NCBI RefSeq assembly: GCF_036711975.1
Contig: NC_091971.1
Coordinates: forward strand, 14,515,501 to 14,579,500
Origin: Onthophagus taurus
Lineage: Eukaryota; Arthropoda; Insecta; Coleoptera; Scarabaeidae
DNA: 64,000 nt
Reading direction: 5' to 3'
The notes under the pieces were generated by a model. That model was not told the DNA's origin, did no database searches, and saw only the letters and a list, made by a program, of their open reading frames with translations. Each line of letters opens with the position of its first letter. Position 1 is the first letter of the stretch. The position numbers were made by a program, and so were the translations under genes. This document shows positions 12,388 through 24,404 of this stretch, in pieces.

Positions 12388-13649
12388 TACAGGGTGGTTC
12401 AAATTCGATGTCCGAATAGGCTAACTCGGAAACTATAAGAATTAGAAAAAAAGTAGCTTACATGCCATGATCTCGTTTTTCGAGAAACTAATGCCGAAAA
12501 CCTCAAAGCGCTATCGTCTTTTGTTTTTCCCCTAGAGGCCAAAATTGAAAATATCGTAAAACCAACAAATGCAATTATCTTGGTTGTTATTATAGGTGGA
12601 GTATTATAACTCAGACATTATATGGACACTTTTACACAGACAATTTCATGACGTAGTCAAAAAAAATTTTTTGGTTTTAGATTTTGACATATCATGACAA
12701 TTTTTGTTGTTTTAAATGGAAACAACCACTGATTATTCGCTTATTAAATTCGTTATTTTTTTCTGATTACAAAAATATAGGGTTTGACAGGTCTATTTCT
12801 TATTGTTTTAGAATAAAGATAAAAATAAACTTTTTTTTTAGTGTCGTCAAAGAAATTAAATTTACAGTTTCCTGTAAATTATAACTAAAAATTAAAAAAA
12901 CATATTTCTGATATTTGAAACAAATACATTTGTTGAATTATTTAATTTATATTTGTTTTACACAAAAGTTGGAATAGATTATTTCACATTTTTTATTAAT
13001 ATTTCATATATTTTTTTTTAATTCAAATAAACATAGCAACATTTGTTTGTATTCAATAATTTTCTGAAGTGTCAAATTAATAATCCTGTTTTTTAAGATG
13101 TATTACGAAAATTACTAAAAGTTTAACATGTTAGAATGCTAATTAAGTAAATTTTATATAAATCTTTAGTAGAATAATTTTTAGTTGTAGTACCGTAATT
13201 TACAGGAAACTGTAAATTTAATTTCTTTGACAATACTAAAAAAAAGTTTATTCTTTTAGCTTTATGCTAGAACAATAAGAAATAGACCTACCTAACCCCA
13301 TATTTTTGTAATCAGAAAAAAATAACGAATTTAATAAGCGAATAATCAGAAGTTTAGGTTAGAAAATTTTTTTTTGATTACGTCATCAAATTCTCTGTAA
13401 AAAAGTGTCCATACAATGTCTTAGTTATAATACTTCACCTATAATAATAACCAAGATAATTGCACTTGCTGGTTTTACGATATTTTCAATTTTGGCCTCT
13501 AGGGGAAAAACAAAAGACGATAGTGCTTTGAGGTTTTTGGCATTAGCAGTTTCTCGAAAAACGAGATCATGACATGAAAGCTACTTTTTTTCTAACTCTT
13601 ATAGTTTCCGAGATAGCCTATTCAGACATCGAATTTGAACCACCCTGTA
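12388..13649. mobile_element. Foldback element FB1 with TACAGGGTGG ends
   Basis: The left arm (12,388 to about 12,883) starts TACAGGGTGGTTC. The right arm (about 13,191-13,649) ends GAACCACCCTGTA and is its imperfect reverse complement over almost the whole length, including the inner landmark TTTACAGTTTCCTGTAAAT. A centre of about 310 bp separates the arms. TA at both tips fits the TA target of Tc1/mariner-type elements. No transposase remains. Confidence 0.85.
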
Positions 13650-13659
13650 CAGGATAAAG

Positions 13660-13930
13660 AGGATTTGGAATTTATGCCAAGGAAACTGTGATGAATTTGA
13701 AAACTTGGGTTTTACAGTAAATTTTGAACAAACCTAAATGTATGTATTGGAGATCAAAAAAAGCTGATAGTAAAAAACGGTGTTGAAATTGAATATAGTT
13801 ATTTGGGAACAAAAATAACAATGTATGGAAGAACAAGAAAGGAAATAGAAAGCAGAATAGGCAAACGAAAAACAACAATTAGATATCTGTACTCGATACT
13901 ATGGTTCAAAAGTATATCACTTGAAAAGAA
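13660..13930 (+). pseudogene. Non-LTR retrotransposon reverse-transcriptase relic
   Basis: With frame shifts, the plus strand reads NLKTWVL..NFEQT..MYW followed by a YSYLGTKITMYGRTRKEIES-like stretch. That resembles the segment after the catalytic loop of LINE reverse transcriptases. Stops and frameshifts show it is dead. Related sequence continues after the mariner relic at about 14.64-14.88 kb, suggesting that the mariner element inserted into it. Confidence 0.45.
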
Positions 13931-14039
13931 AGGCTATGAGGGGATTTATTCCTCATGACAAATAATGACTAATTGGTGAAAAAAATTGTAGCAAAAGTTT
14001 TTTAATTTCTTAGATATCCTTGAAATTAACTTTCAAATT

Positions 14040-14635
14040 AACACCTTTACACATTGCTAATGTCGGGAAAGAGATTTTGAATGTCGTCGAAGAGCAGCCT
14101 GGCCCAAGTACTAGGATACTTGCAGAGCAACATGGGGTATCACACCCACAATTTGGCAAATATTGAAGCACAATCAACTTTATCCATATCACATGCAACG
14201 TGTACAAGCCCTACTACCAGTAGATCTCATTCCATTCTTGGAATGAATTGGCCCTTCGTTCTAGATAATCGATTAACTGGTGCTCATTATTTACAATTTT
14301 GCACGATAATATACCCAACCTCAATTCTCTGGATTTTTATTTTTGAAGTCACTTAAAAAACATAGTGTACGCCACCAAAGTGTTTAATGAGCAAGAATTG
14401 CGAAATCCGATACATGGTGTTGCCGAGACAATCCGCCAACATCATGGTTTAAGTCACGCTTGTGGAAGATCGTGGATTCGGCGAGCCCAATTGTGTATAC
14501 AAGGTATGGGAAATAACTTCGAACACTTGCTATGATGTTATTTTAAAGTGTTTTATGTATTCTTCATTGAAAATAAATTTCACGTATATCTAAATCCCCA
14601 AGATTATGAGTATAGGTTGAGAATCACCCTGTATA
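14040..14635 (+). pseudogene. Tc1/mariner-type transposase relic (catalytic core deleted)
   Basis: Broken frames give a helix-turn-helix region (HTRILAEQHG-like, then KHNQLYPYHMQRVQALLPVD) followed soon by a C-terminal piece ending NNFEHLL-stop at about 14,510-14,535. The order matches insect mariner-like transposases with a DUF4817-type N-terminus. Most of the DDE catalytic region is missing between the two pieces. The element ends in ACCCTGTATA near 14,626-14,635. Confidence 0.55.
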
Positions 14636-14639
14636 TATT

Positions 14640-14880
14640 TGAGAGGCTTTAAAAAAGTCATTTTATATGGAAGTGAATCTTGAGATGGATTACTGGTGAA
14701 GATCAGCTAATGGGAAATAATGAAAGTGTACAAATCAATAACAAAAGATATTCAATAAAACAGTTAAGAGAGACGTTGAGAGAATGTCAGAATCCAAAAC
14801 TTGCTTTTTAGAGTGTACCGACACAAAAGAAGGAAACAAGATGTGATACAACCTTCATGCAGATTAAATGACACCCAATC
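14640..14880 (+). pseudogene. Retrotransposon C-terminal relic
   Basis: Short frames read SHFIW..ILRWITGEDQLM and ..IKQLRETLRECQNPK, which look like the post-RT tail of LINE ORF2 (the LYGSE..W/RWITG region). It is probably the continuation of the relic at 13.66-13.93 kb, separated by the mariner insertion. Many stops. Confidence 0.3.
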
Positions 14881-14899
14881 ATACATTTAAGTATTTATG

Positions 14900-16740
14900 A
14901 CATTTCCATAATTGCTAAGCAAATTCTGCTATCAGCTGCTACGTTATTTTAGTATTTTGCAGTACAAGTGACAATTCAAAACTTGTCACTTTGTGGTGGA
15001 ATATCTTTGAACTTTAATAAACCTCTTTTCTTTTTGGTCGTTTATTAACATTCGCGAAGTGAATTAAAAAATAAGACTAATCTGCTACTTTAACGCCTAT
15101 TAGTCAACTTTACGGCTTTTTAAGAATATTGCTTTACGAATTTTGCTGTAGCAAATAACAATCAATTTTGCCACAAGCTTTTCGAAGCGTTATTATAGTT
15201 CATACGCTGGAGTAGACAAGTCTGTCAAGAATAACTGGTTTTAATTGCTTTAATGTACATTATTTTTTGACTACGGTAGATGGAACTATTTATGGTTCTC
15301 TTTTGAGGTTTTTGACTTTTTAGTCATCTGTCGTATAGCAAATATCTCCGTAACGCTTAAGGCCATAAAAGTACATTTGTTCAGTCTGAAGGAGATTTAT
15401 TCCGTTTTTGACCGAATGGTATAGGATTAGGTTCGGTGGCCATTCGGAGCCAATACGTCACTAATGATTGCCATGTTCCAGGCACACCCTTGTGTTTCAA
15501 ATTTCAGGCAACTCATCAGAGTCGACATATAAAGGCTTTGCTGACAGAAAAAAAAAACGAATAACCGACTGAATAAGGCACACATCTGAATAAGACGATA
15601 ACGCTTTTTGACATTTCAGTCTCTTTAGAGGTGGTACAACCATTATACAGATGGAGAGCTTAAATAGTTGTGAAGCAAATTCTGCTACTTGGTGCTACAA
15701 CAAGTAATCTTCTGGTGTTTTGATGTACAATTAGCTGTAGTTTACAATGCATATTTGCTCAGACGAGGAATTCATTCCTTCGAAAGTCAGTAATAGGAAG
15801 TACTAATGATGAAAATGTTCAAGGGAAATCTATTAAATCTGTCTTTCAGTAATTGAAAACATACACTATAATTGACTATAAGACAACATCATTCCTTCCA
15901 TCGATAGTTACAGTTCAAGATAATTGATGAGGGTGAATTAATAGAGAAGACAATTAAAAAGACAAGGAATAAAAAAGTAGGTTATGACTAGTTTATGTTA
16001 GTGACAGTTTATTAGTACCATGGGCCTACTAATGAAGCATTGGCAGCTAAGAACACATTTATAAGCTATATGATGTATTGATACACAAGATTGATATGAG
16101 TGGAATCAGAGCATCACAAGGTGGACTAATAAACTCAGGTCTTTTCCGTTAAGGTAAGCTGGTTTCTTTTTATAAATCACAACATCATTTCGAATTTCAC
16201 TGTAAACTTGAAACGTTTTCTCACTTGATAAATTACACGAGATATAGTTTTGATGTGATGTGAGATTTTGTTGTGAAGCCATAATAATGAGAAGCAGTGT
16301 GTGTAGTGAACAGTTTAAATTTAGGTAAAACGTGGTGATAAAAGGTCGACGGACAGCTGGTAACTGAATAACGAGGGGCGAAATATTGCCTTTTTAATGT
16401 CCGGGCGAGCACGTCGTAAATCCGCGCGAATGGTCTATAAATTGTTTCGCACTTTCGAAGTGTGGCGGCTGCGCCGGGGTACGGTCATTTAACATTGATA
16501 CCGTGACGACGCGGTCTCTCGTCAAACTTTTATGATAATCGACGGTAATTAGCATGAAATTGTGTTTTCCTTTCTTTCTTTTTAGATTGTTTTTGATGTT
16601 TATTAAAAAAAAATACATCAAAAACGAATACTAAAATTAATAATAATTACAGTTAAATCTCGATATAATGGACTTCGACAAGCTTGGAGAGGTTTTTGCG
16701 AGGAGGTAGTTAAGACCTCACGCCTTAACAAAAAAGCGGC
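14900..16740. other. No gene recognised; GC-rich island at 16.37-16.52 kb
   Basis: Mostly AT-rich with no coherent frame. At 16,370-16,520 there is a CG-rich island containing TATAAAT (about 16,435), unusual for this window. It may be a regulatory element, but no adjoining exon is visible on either strand. Confidence 0.25.
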
Positions 16741-16744
16741 CAAA

Positions 16745-17165
16745 ACCACCGCTGTGACATTCTAAAAAAGAACGACGGCAGTTTTGCCAAGGATCTAGAA
16801 GAATCATTGCACTTACTAATGGTTGTTCATTTTCCAGGTTCTCTGCAAAATTTTTCAACGCTTCGACACCAAGTGGAACCAAACAACTCTCCTACTAGAG
16901 ATGACTATAAACAGCCAGCCAGGTTGTACAGAATGAGTTGATAGAGTGGGCCGTTAGCAGTTTTGAGCCAACACAAAACTGCCAAAAACACTTGATAAGG
17001 GTTTTTAAAGCTTGTTTAGACTTTAACTATGTCCCCATTAGTTGAAGGAGAATAAGTAACCTTTATCCTAAATCCTTTTGATCAATTAGTCTCTCATCTT
17101 CCCTTTTAAAGACACTTGAAAGACTTTGTGATCATTACATTAGAGAAAACACGTAATATTTTTTA
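16745..17165 (+). pseudogene. LINE ORF2 relic, N-terminal RT part
   Basis: Conceptual pieces in shifting plus-strand frames are LLMVVHFPGS, then SPTRDDYKQ, then WAVSSFEPTQN and RVFKACLDFNYVP, then SLSSSLLKTLERLCDHYIRE. This is the characteristic order THFPGS ... WAISSF ... FRACL..GYIP ... ISLTSFLLKTLEK of jockey/I-group LINE reverse transcriptases. The frame is broken repeatedly. A palindromic repeat at 17.17 kb interrupts the element, and further pieces follow. Confidence 0.65.
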
Positions 17166-17169
17166 TTGA

Positions 17170-17305
17170 ACTCAAAGTAGAACTAACACTAGACCTAGAA
17201 CTAGAAACATTAGGGTTTAGCCGTCTTAAGAGACGTGCGGCTAAACCCAAATGTTTCTAGTTCTAGCTCTGGTGTTAGTTCTGGTTTTAGTTGTTATTCC
17301 TAGAC
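17170..17305. repeat. Palindromic GTTTAGCCG hairpin repeat inside a LINE
   Basis: It is nearly perfectly symmetric: arms of the tagaactaacactagacctag type on each side and a central hairpin GGGTTTAGCCG...CGGCTAAACCC at about 17,213-17,250. It lies between two pieces of the same LINE relic, so it inserted there after the LINE. This is the cleanest copy for defining the repeat ends. Confidence 0.75.
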
Positions 17306-17480
17306 ATAGTAGTAATCCTAGGCAAACCCCTCTCATGGAATGGACATCTGCAGGGAGTTTTACACAAAGCTAGATTATCCTTGTGGACTTGTCGTAGTCT
17401 TTGTGGAAAAACTTGGATTAGTAATCTCTGATGCGATAAGCACAACGCCAACTCTAGCAATGGATGTTCTGCTGGCATAT
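17306..17480 (+). pseudogene. LINE ORF2 relic, middle piece
   Basis: The plus strand reads ILGKPLSWNGHLQGVLHKA..., then LWTCRSLCGKTW. This resembles the LGV.LD..L.W..HI....KA...LW.CR...GKTWG block that follows the RT domain in jockey-type LINEs. It is collinear with 16.75-17.16 and 19.5-20.4 kb. Confidence 0.5.
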
Positions 17481-17844
17481 CTCCTTTGCATTTGTATATA
17501 GAGAAAGTGACTAGAACTACCATTTGCAAGTTTAACCTTTGACCTTTGACCGCCCGATTTTATAACACGATCGGGCGCGTGTCATAAATTTTATCTATAA
17601 CTATTGAATTATCTATTCGTTATACATTTGATTTTTGATGGGTAATGACATGCATTACTCATGATTGACAAAGTGTTGAATAATGAAGCCATTACTCCAC
17701 GTCTGACACGGCCTACTAATCAAAAAATAAAATATTAACAGATATGACAGCTTTCTTGTATTGAGGTTATGTCTGAAATGTCTATCAAGTTTATTTTTTT
17801 TCCTTATTTAATTTTTTTTCAAACTTAAATTATTGTAGATAAAG

Positions 17845-17945
17845 TATAGTATTCAACTTGCGTATAATGGATGTTACCCACTCAGATTACACTTCATCTT
17901 CGTGGGTAACAGCCGCCATTATACGCTTGTTGAATAATATACTAT
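17845..17945. repeat. Short hairpin element
   Basis: The arms ATAGTATTCAAC..GCGTATAATGG and CCATTATACGC..GTTGAATAATATACTAT are inverted around a loop of about 45 bases that itself contains inverted GTTACCCAC / GTGGGTAAC. It is probably a small MITE. Confidence 0.6.
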
Positions 17946-18029
17946 TATCACATCAGGTCCGTATTAATAAGTATTACGTTATTTTTAATAAAACAGTTAA
18001 AACACATTTTCCTAAAGTAAGGTATATAC

Positions 18030-18465
18030 TATAAGGTAGTCGGGTAAACATTCGGGTTTAGCCGTGCGTCTCTCAAGATGGCTAAATCCAAATGATTCTA
18101 GTTCTAGGTATTGTGTTAGTTCTAGTCATAGTGCTACTATAAAACTAGAACTAACACCAGACCTAGAACTAGAAACATTCGGATTTAGCCGCACGTCTCT
18201 CAAGACGGCTAAACCCGAATGGTTCTAGTTCTAGGTCTTGTGTTAGTTCCAGTGGTAGTGCTACTGTAAAACTAGAACTAACAGTAGAGCTAGAACTGAA
18301 GACGCACGGCTAAACCCGAAACGTTCTAGGTCTAGTGTTAGTTATAGTTCTAGTTCAAAAAAAAATAAACAACAGTAATATCTTATGCTAACTAATGCTA
18401 CCTACCATTGTCACTAGAACTAACATTACACCTACAACTAGAAACATTCAGGTTTAATCGTCTTA
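18030..18465. repeat. Cluster of palindromic GTTTAGCCG repeats
   Basis: Three tandem copies of the arm plus hairpin unit (hairpins near 18,055-18,090 and 18,175-18,222, with a partial one at about 18,300-18,320) lie in alternating orientation. It belongs to the family at 0.26, 2.1, 17.2 and 25.5 kb. Confidence 0.7.
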
Positions 18466-18638
18466 AGCCTTTGAATATATTGAATATTTTCATAAACTCA
18501 CGAAAAATCGAAAAGATAGAAATATTGAAAAGGTGAAAAAATTGTCATTAAAAAGGTATTTTTCAAAAATGTGCAAACGATCCGAAACCTTCATGTATGA
18601 TTCAAAACCTGTTTATAATACATTTACATCACTAATAA

Positions 18639-19357
18639 TACAGGGTCGCTGATATGTATGGAAACGGTCAGATATCTCCTAAAGTAAGATAGCTAGCGAA
18701 AAATGTTGAAATACAAAAGTTTTAGTGTTTTTTTAAAATCTATTACAATAAAGACAAATTAAGTATACGGGGTCAGTCAAAAAGTTATGACAAACCAAAA
18801 GTTACGTTTTCTTTAATGGAACACCTGTATATTATTCCATATTTCAGTTCATCTCGAAATTCTAAACAAAATTGATGTAACACATCATAGACCTTAACTT
18901 AACCGTTTTCCAGATATCCAGCTTTTAAAAATTTACGAGTTATCTAATTAGTGACGTAATGTATCATTAGGTTGTTTAAACTATTTTTGTATTTTTGACA
19001 TGTGTTATGTCATTACGTTGCTATGGAGATGAGAAACTTTCAAAGATACCTTATTTTTATGTAATTTATAAGAGTGATTTTCAAAGTTCAATATCTCGAA
19101 AAACGGTTAATTTTAGGTTTACGATGTGCTACATGAATTTTGTTTAGAATTTCGAGATGAATCGAAATATGGGATAATATACAGGTGTTCCATTAAAGAA
19201 AACTCAACTTAGTTTCGTCATAACTTTTTGACTGACCCTGTATACTTATTTTGTCTTTATTGTAATAGATTTAAAAAAACACTAAAACTTTTGTATCTTA
19301 AGATTTTTTGCTAGCTATCTTACTTTAGGAGATTCCGTGCATATCAGCGATCCTGTA
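18639..19357. mobile_element. Foldback element FB2 with TACAGGGTCGC ends
   Basis: The left arm starts TACAGGGTCGCTGATATG and the right arm ends CATATCAGCGATCCTGTA. Inner landmarks (TCAGTCAAAAAGTTATGAC, GAATTTCGAGATGAA) also appear inverted, so the arms run almost to the centre. Internal ACCCTGTATA-like tips near 18,770 and 19,240 suggest nested ends. It has no coding capacity. Confidence 0.85.
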
Positions 19358-19489
19358 TAAATACATTTTTGTTTTCATCATGTTCAAAATACATAGTTAC
19401 ATGTATACTTTAGCATTAAATCCTTTCAAATACATAATATAAAGAGATATATTGTAAAAACGAAAATTGTCATAAATCTTATGACAGCG

Positions 19490-20420
19490 CGCCCGCTCGA
19501 AGATTAAGCAATATGTTCATAACTGCTCCGACATGTCCTACCAATGGGTTGCAGAAGACACTATAAGCACTGATATTGTGCTATCAATGCCGTCAGATTT
19601 AACGGGATCTTGTGATTAATGCTTGATGCCAGATTGTACTGCCTAAACGACAGTCCTGGATAAAAACGAAAATTCTCCGGTTCAGGCAAATATTTGCATG
19701 TTCGCAGATGAATCAAAAATGCCGGAAGAGGTCGAGGTAAGAGTATACTACAAGACGCCTCGGATTAAGCAAGCTTATAGCCTGGATACGTATTGTACTG
19801 TATTTCAGGTCTCTCCTTCCTGAAAAAGGGATGAAATACATGACAGTACGATTTTTCTCAAACAGTCAAATCGCTCTCCAGACGCTACAGGCTCTGGTTA
19901 ATGACTGTAAAAGAACTTTCAACACAATGAGGTCACTCTGGGGTTGCTGGCAATGAAGCGGCAGATGAGAGCAGAGATGAGAGAGCAGCGCTAAATCGTT
20001 TATGGGGCCAGACCCAGCAGTTAGTACATCATTTGCTATGGCCAAACATAGAATTGGACTGTGGGCTAAAGAGAGACTTCGCCACTGTGGACCAGTTCAG
20101 CTGGAATGAGACACGCTAAGTTGTTTATTAACACCGCTTCTGTCAAACCAGGGAATATTTTAGGACTTGCTCGTAGCAGCATTAAAGTTCTAATGGGCGT
20201 CTTTATTGGGCACTGCAGATTAAAAACACATCACAACTTGTTGAGGCTTGACACGAGGTGACAGTTGGGCATGTTTTATGCCACTGACCTGCTGTTAATC
20301 AGATTCTCGATTTCTGGGTCGCATTTTATCTCCCCAAAGGATCTGAATGAGTTTTCACCGAGCAAGGCATTAATGTTCATTAAGAGATGTTCATTATTAA
20401 TGTTTGCGGTGTAATATTCT
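19490..20420 (+). pseudogene. LINE ORF2 relic, RNase H and C-terminal part
   Basis: Broken frames give TAPTCPTNGLQKTL, then IFADESKM-like (the D.SK start of the retroelement RNase H fold), FFSNSQIALQTLQAL, VSLLWV.GHS-like sequence with GNEAADE, and a final region resembling the cysteine/histidine tail. Order and spacing match jockey/R1-type LINE RNase H. It is collinear with the pieces at 16.75 and 17.3 kb. The intervening 17.5-19.5 kb is later insertions. Confidence 0.6.
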
Positions 20421-23400
20421 TCATTTCAGACTTTTGGCTATAACGGACACTCCCTTCCCCATATTAATCCATTATATCGAGCTTTTACTGTAATAATTTT
20501 TTTGTTGGAAAAATGTTTGGCCTCATCATAACGAAAAAAATTGTTTGCTACGTATAAATAATTTCAATTTTCTTTTAATTAATAAATAACAAGTAAAATT
20601 CATGACTACGATACTACTCTATCTAACCAAAACATCTTGCGTGTTTCCATATTATAATATAATAAATTGTATAATAGATGTTATCGCGGTAGAAAAATGA
20701 TTAACATGTTAGAACAAAGGAGGTTTTATAAACCTCATAACATTTTTCACTTTGTGCTCCTATATAAAATGAAGAAGTTTCTTCTAAATAAGTAAAAAAA
20801 AAGTTAGATATTTTTATACATAAAGTTAAATAATGATTTTTAAATAAAGACTACATAAAAAAGTTACTGTTACTTACGCCACCTATCGAGCGGGAGACAA
20901 ACCAAATTTTATGGGGGAATTTTATCGCCCTTGGTCATAAAGTTATACTGTATTCCCAACTTTCGTTTTACTTTAAATTTGTTATAACACTCAAACTATT
21001 TTGTTTATAAAGGGCATTAAGGTCCAATAAGAAATACAATGCGTTGTTATTTCCAAGAATATATTTATTGTAATTAATTTCTTCCTTTTTTTGTGTATAA
21101 AATAATTAATTACAAAAAAATCTTTATTTCTTTTTAGGATATAATACTAGAAACTGAACACTTAATAACTTCAAACAGCAACTTCTCATCACATCGTTTT
21201 AAGAAAGAATTTTTTTAACCAAAAATTTGAAAAGAAACTTATTAAATATTTATATCAATTATATATTTAATAATGTATAAACCTTCCTGGAAATATAATC
21301 AAAAATTTAAAAGTACGTCTAGTACTTACATTTTTTTATCCATTTTTAATTCTTCCTGACATTTGGTCCTATTTTGAAATTCGGTACAAAGTAGATGGTC
21401 CAAGACGGATTCTCGGACGGTGATTCTCGACGAGTCTTCTCCTCCAGGTCCCAGGTTGGTTCCTGGTGAGTCCTTGAACCGTCCGCAGGCAACTGATCCA
21501 TTTTCGACGCCGGCACCGTACATATCTGATAGCCATTACTCGCGCACAAGCACAGAACACCTGCCCGAGTGTTGCAGGTCGTCTCTCTCACATCGTCCGG
21601 GACTTCCCCCCACTGCGTCGACGTCAACGTCGCCTCCACCCCCCCCCGAGGATGAACCCTACACTTCGAATCCCCATCCCTTTTTGACGACCCCCTTTTC
21701 GAGGACTGTGGGCGTTGGGAGCAATCCGGGAACGGGAGACCTTTATTTGCCCACCGCCCCCAAACCACCCCCGATCTTCATGAATTACAAATTATGACAG
21801 ATTTTAACTTTTTTTTCGGAACGTTTTTACAATTAATTAGTGGCCCCGGTCACCGGAGGTGACGTGGTTTGATTTGAAAAATTCAAGTTCCCTCTTTTTA
21901 ATAATTACACGAAAGAGGGGTGTTAATTACTACAACTAGAACTTTAGAAAAAAAAACACAGTTTTGTTGAATAGAAAACTTTTTTTGCGTTGTTGATTGC
22001 TTTTCCATGAAATAATTAGAGATTTCTCTTTTTACTGTAGCTCTTTATAGAGAGATATTGAATGGATCTTAAAAACGCGTTTTGATTTAATTTACAATAA
22101 TTATAATAAATAATTTTTTTGGGATTATTTTAGATTCTTTGATAGATATGGCTAGTTAAAGTTATTTCAGGTTATTTTTCCAAGCACAATATTATTCTAA
22201 GTATCTTTACACTGGATGAAAAGTCTTTTAGTTGATTACTGCAGACACTCTTAAAAAATGATGACACTAAATCATTTTAAGTCAGTCTTGCTTGAACTTT
22301 TTCTGTTACAATTTCATTAAGAACATAATAATGATGGGTATTGCGTTCTGATTTATAATTTTGAATGGAAGCTTATTCAATCATTCAAAACGACAAATTT
22401 AGTCTTGGTGGTGACGGTGTGTTCACAATGTCACTGTAAATTATTTCCCTTGAAAATTTGGGATCATTCCTTAGAACTGTTCTGATGAGAACTGTGAATG
22501 ATAGTGGCTGATACAAAGTGGTTTAAAGCTAATTATACAACAGTTAAATTGACTGATTTAATTGTTATGGCTAGAATATGGATACTACGGCTACTTTGAA
22601 CGATTACTTTTAGTGTTTGTCCAAAAAAAGTATATATACATATAGCATTTTGAAAATTGTTGAGTCTTCTTCAAAATATAGTAAACCTTCTTAATGAATG
22701 TTGATTTAACCTTAATTTAGCTGAAATTTAACAGAGTCAATATAAATTGGTTTTTACTGAGTTTTCTTGTGGTTGTGATGATTAATTATGTACGATTTTA
22801 CCTGGCATCAAGTAATTTATAATTCCTGCACTCTCAGAACTCTCAATAATTATGGCTTAGTTGTGCTAAGATTTGTTTTGCCAAACCAAATTGACACTCT
22901 TCTTAATAAGGGAGCTTGATATCAGTAACGCTATGTATTATTCTCGCTGGAACTTAGATAGAGCAACTGATTTCTGCATCAATATTGTTCAATCATTCAA
23001 AATTCCACATTAAGCTCAGGTTGAAAAATTTTTTACTGTGTACAACGGCAAAACGTCATTTGAAAAAAATTGAAATCTAGCAAAAACAAATAAGATTTAT
23101 GAATTTTTAAACATTTTCCTACCCGATTCGATACATTGTTTTTAGTTCTTAATTCTTAGAATACTATTTAACAATGCTCAACAAAAAAATCCAGAAGAGG
23201 TACATTGAGCGACGTGGCTCCTCGGAAATACCTTTGGAAAGAGGTCTAAAAGCTTCCGACATTTCTCCGCCTTTGTCAATTTGATAATAGAATAACGCAT
23301 AAAAAACCAGAGTTCGTGGAACTGCTTATGTCGGCATTTTCAGAATATCGTTTTCAGAGACTTAATTGGTTGAAGTGTTTTAAAACTAAATTTACATAAA

Positions 23401-23475
23401 AACTGCATGGCAACAAATTCAGAATTCATTCCATCGTTTTACATTAAAGCAAAGTGTTTAAACTAAGTCATTAAA
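20421..23475. other. No certain gene; AT-rich with one GC-rich possible exon
   Basis: Apart from the GC-rich block at 21.38-21.80 kb (listed separately) this interval is AT-rich with no coherent frame. No transposon ends were recognised. Confidence 0.3.
21380..21797 (+). other. Possible last exon of a Pro/Ser/Thr-rich protein (unidentified)
   Basis: A plus-strand frame open from about 21,378 to the stop at 21,797 is far more GC-rich than its surroundings. It encodes a Pro/Ser/Thr-rich, probably disordered segment with PPPPPEDEPY near the middle and ending PKPPPIFMNYKL. There is no in-frame ATG at its beginning, so if real it is a downstream exon; the acceptor is not clear. The minus strand also has a long frame across the same bases, so composition alone may explain it. 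No family recognised. Confidence 0.25.
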
Positions 23476-23477
23476 TC

Positions 23478-24404
23478 ATGGATACTCTAAGTATGGCAGA
23501 AAAAGTCGAAATGATTTTTATTTATGGAGAACGTTTTCTTAATCGAAATACGCCTTCGATAAGTACCTTTTACAGAGTTGTGAATGATTTCACTAACACT
23601 GGAAATGTGGAATAACTGCGGAAGAAAAGGAAATTGCGGTATTAGCTAGCGTTAAGGTAAATCTTCAAGTTAGCACTCGACGACTTGCAATTGATGCCGG
23701 AATATTGAAGATCTGCATTTTTAGAATATTATTGATTGCATTAACAGCTTTATGGAGGTGATTTTGAAAATCGATTAATATTTTGTCAATGGGCACAAGA
23801 ACGAATGCGGTTGGACGTCAATTTCTTTGTTAACGTGCTATTCTCGGACAAGTCAATAGACATAACATGCACTATTGGAGCGTTGAAAATCCGAGATGGT
23901 TTCGTGAAGTAGAACATCAATGACCTTGGTCGGTTAATGTTTGGTGATAAATTGATCGGTCCATACTTTATTGATGGTATGCTGAATGGGGAGAAGTACC
24001 GAAATTTTTTAGATGACGTCTTACCAATGTTACTTGTAGATTTGAGCAGGGAAGAAAAACAATATATATGGCTACAAAATGATGGGTGTCCAGCACATTT
24101 TTCACATATTGCACGTGAAGCTTTAGAGCGTGATTATGCTTGGCGATGGATTGGAAGGGTAGGTCCAATTTCCTGACCTACCAGATCACCTGATTTAACA
24201 CCTCTTGATTTTTTTTTGTGGGGCGTCCTTAAGGATAATGTTTATCGCGAAGTACCGACTACGCCAGAAAACATGAAAGAGCGAGTAAGAAATGCATGCA
24301 GAAATAGTAGACAAGAAAACCTTTTAAGATGTAAAGAAAGTTTTAGTAGAAGGATTAATAAATGTATTGAAGTGGGTGAGGAAATATTTAAACATTTATT
24401 ATAA
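23478..24404 (+). pseudogene. Tc1/mariner-type (DUF4817-like) transposase pseudogene
   Basis: The start reads MDTLSMAEKVEMIFIYGE. The helix-turn-helix region is shortened, then stops and a frameshift appear up to about 23.93 kb. After that come HYWSVENPRWFREVEHQ, VNVWCGILGDKLIGPYFIDG-like, LQNDGCPAHFSH (second catalytic Asp) and SPDLTPLDFFLWGVLKD (third catalytic Asp). The tail ends CIEVGEEIFKHLL. This is the usual order for insect mariner-like DDE transposases. At least four in-frame stops make it non-functional. Confidence 0.85.

Noticed and set aside
12684-12884. 66-codon frame inside FB1
   Set aside because: It lies in a foldback arm, is Phe/Lys/Ile-rich, and the opposite arm does not preserve it.
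21326-21768. Minus-strand 140-codon frame opposite the Pro-rich frame
   Set aside because: Its start and end lack splice or start context, and the opposite strand gives a more protein-like Pro-rich sequence. Neither is certain.
23937-24404. Intact transposase gene
   Set aside because: Open frames of 79 and 62 codons are only parts of one transposase interrupted by stops; the N-terminal half is frame-broken.
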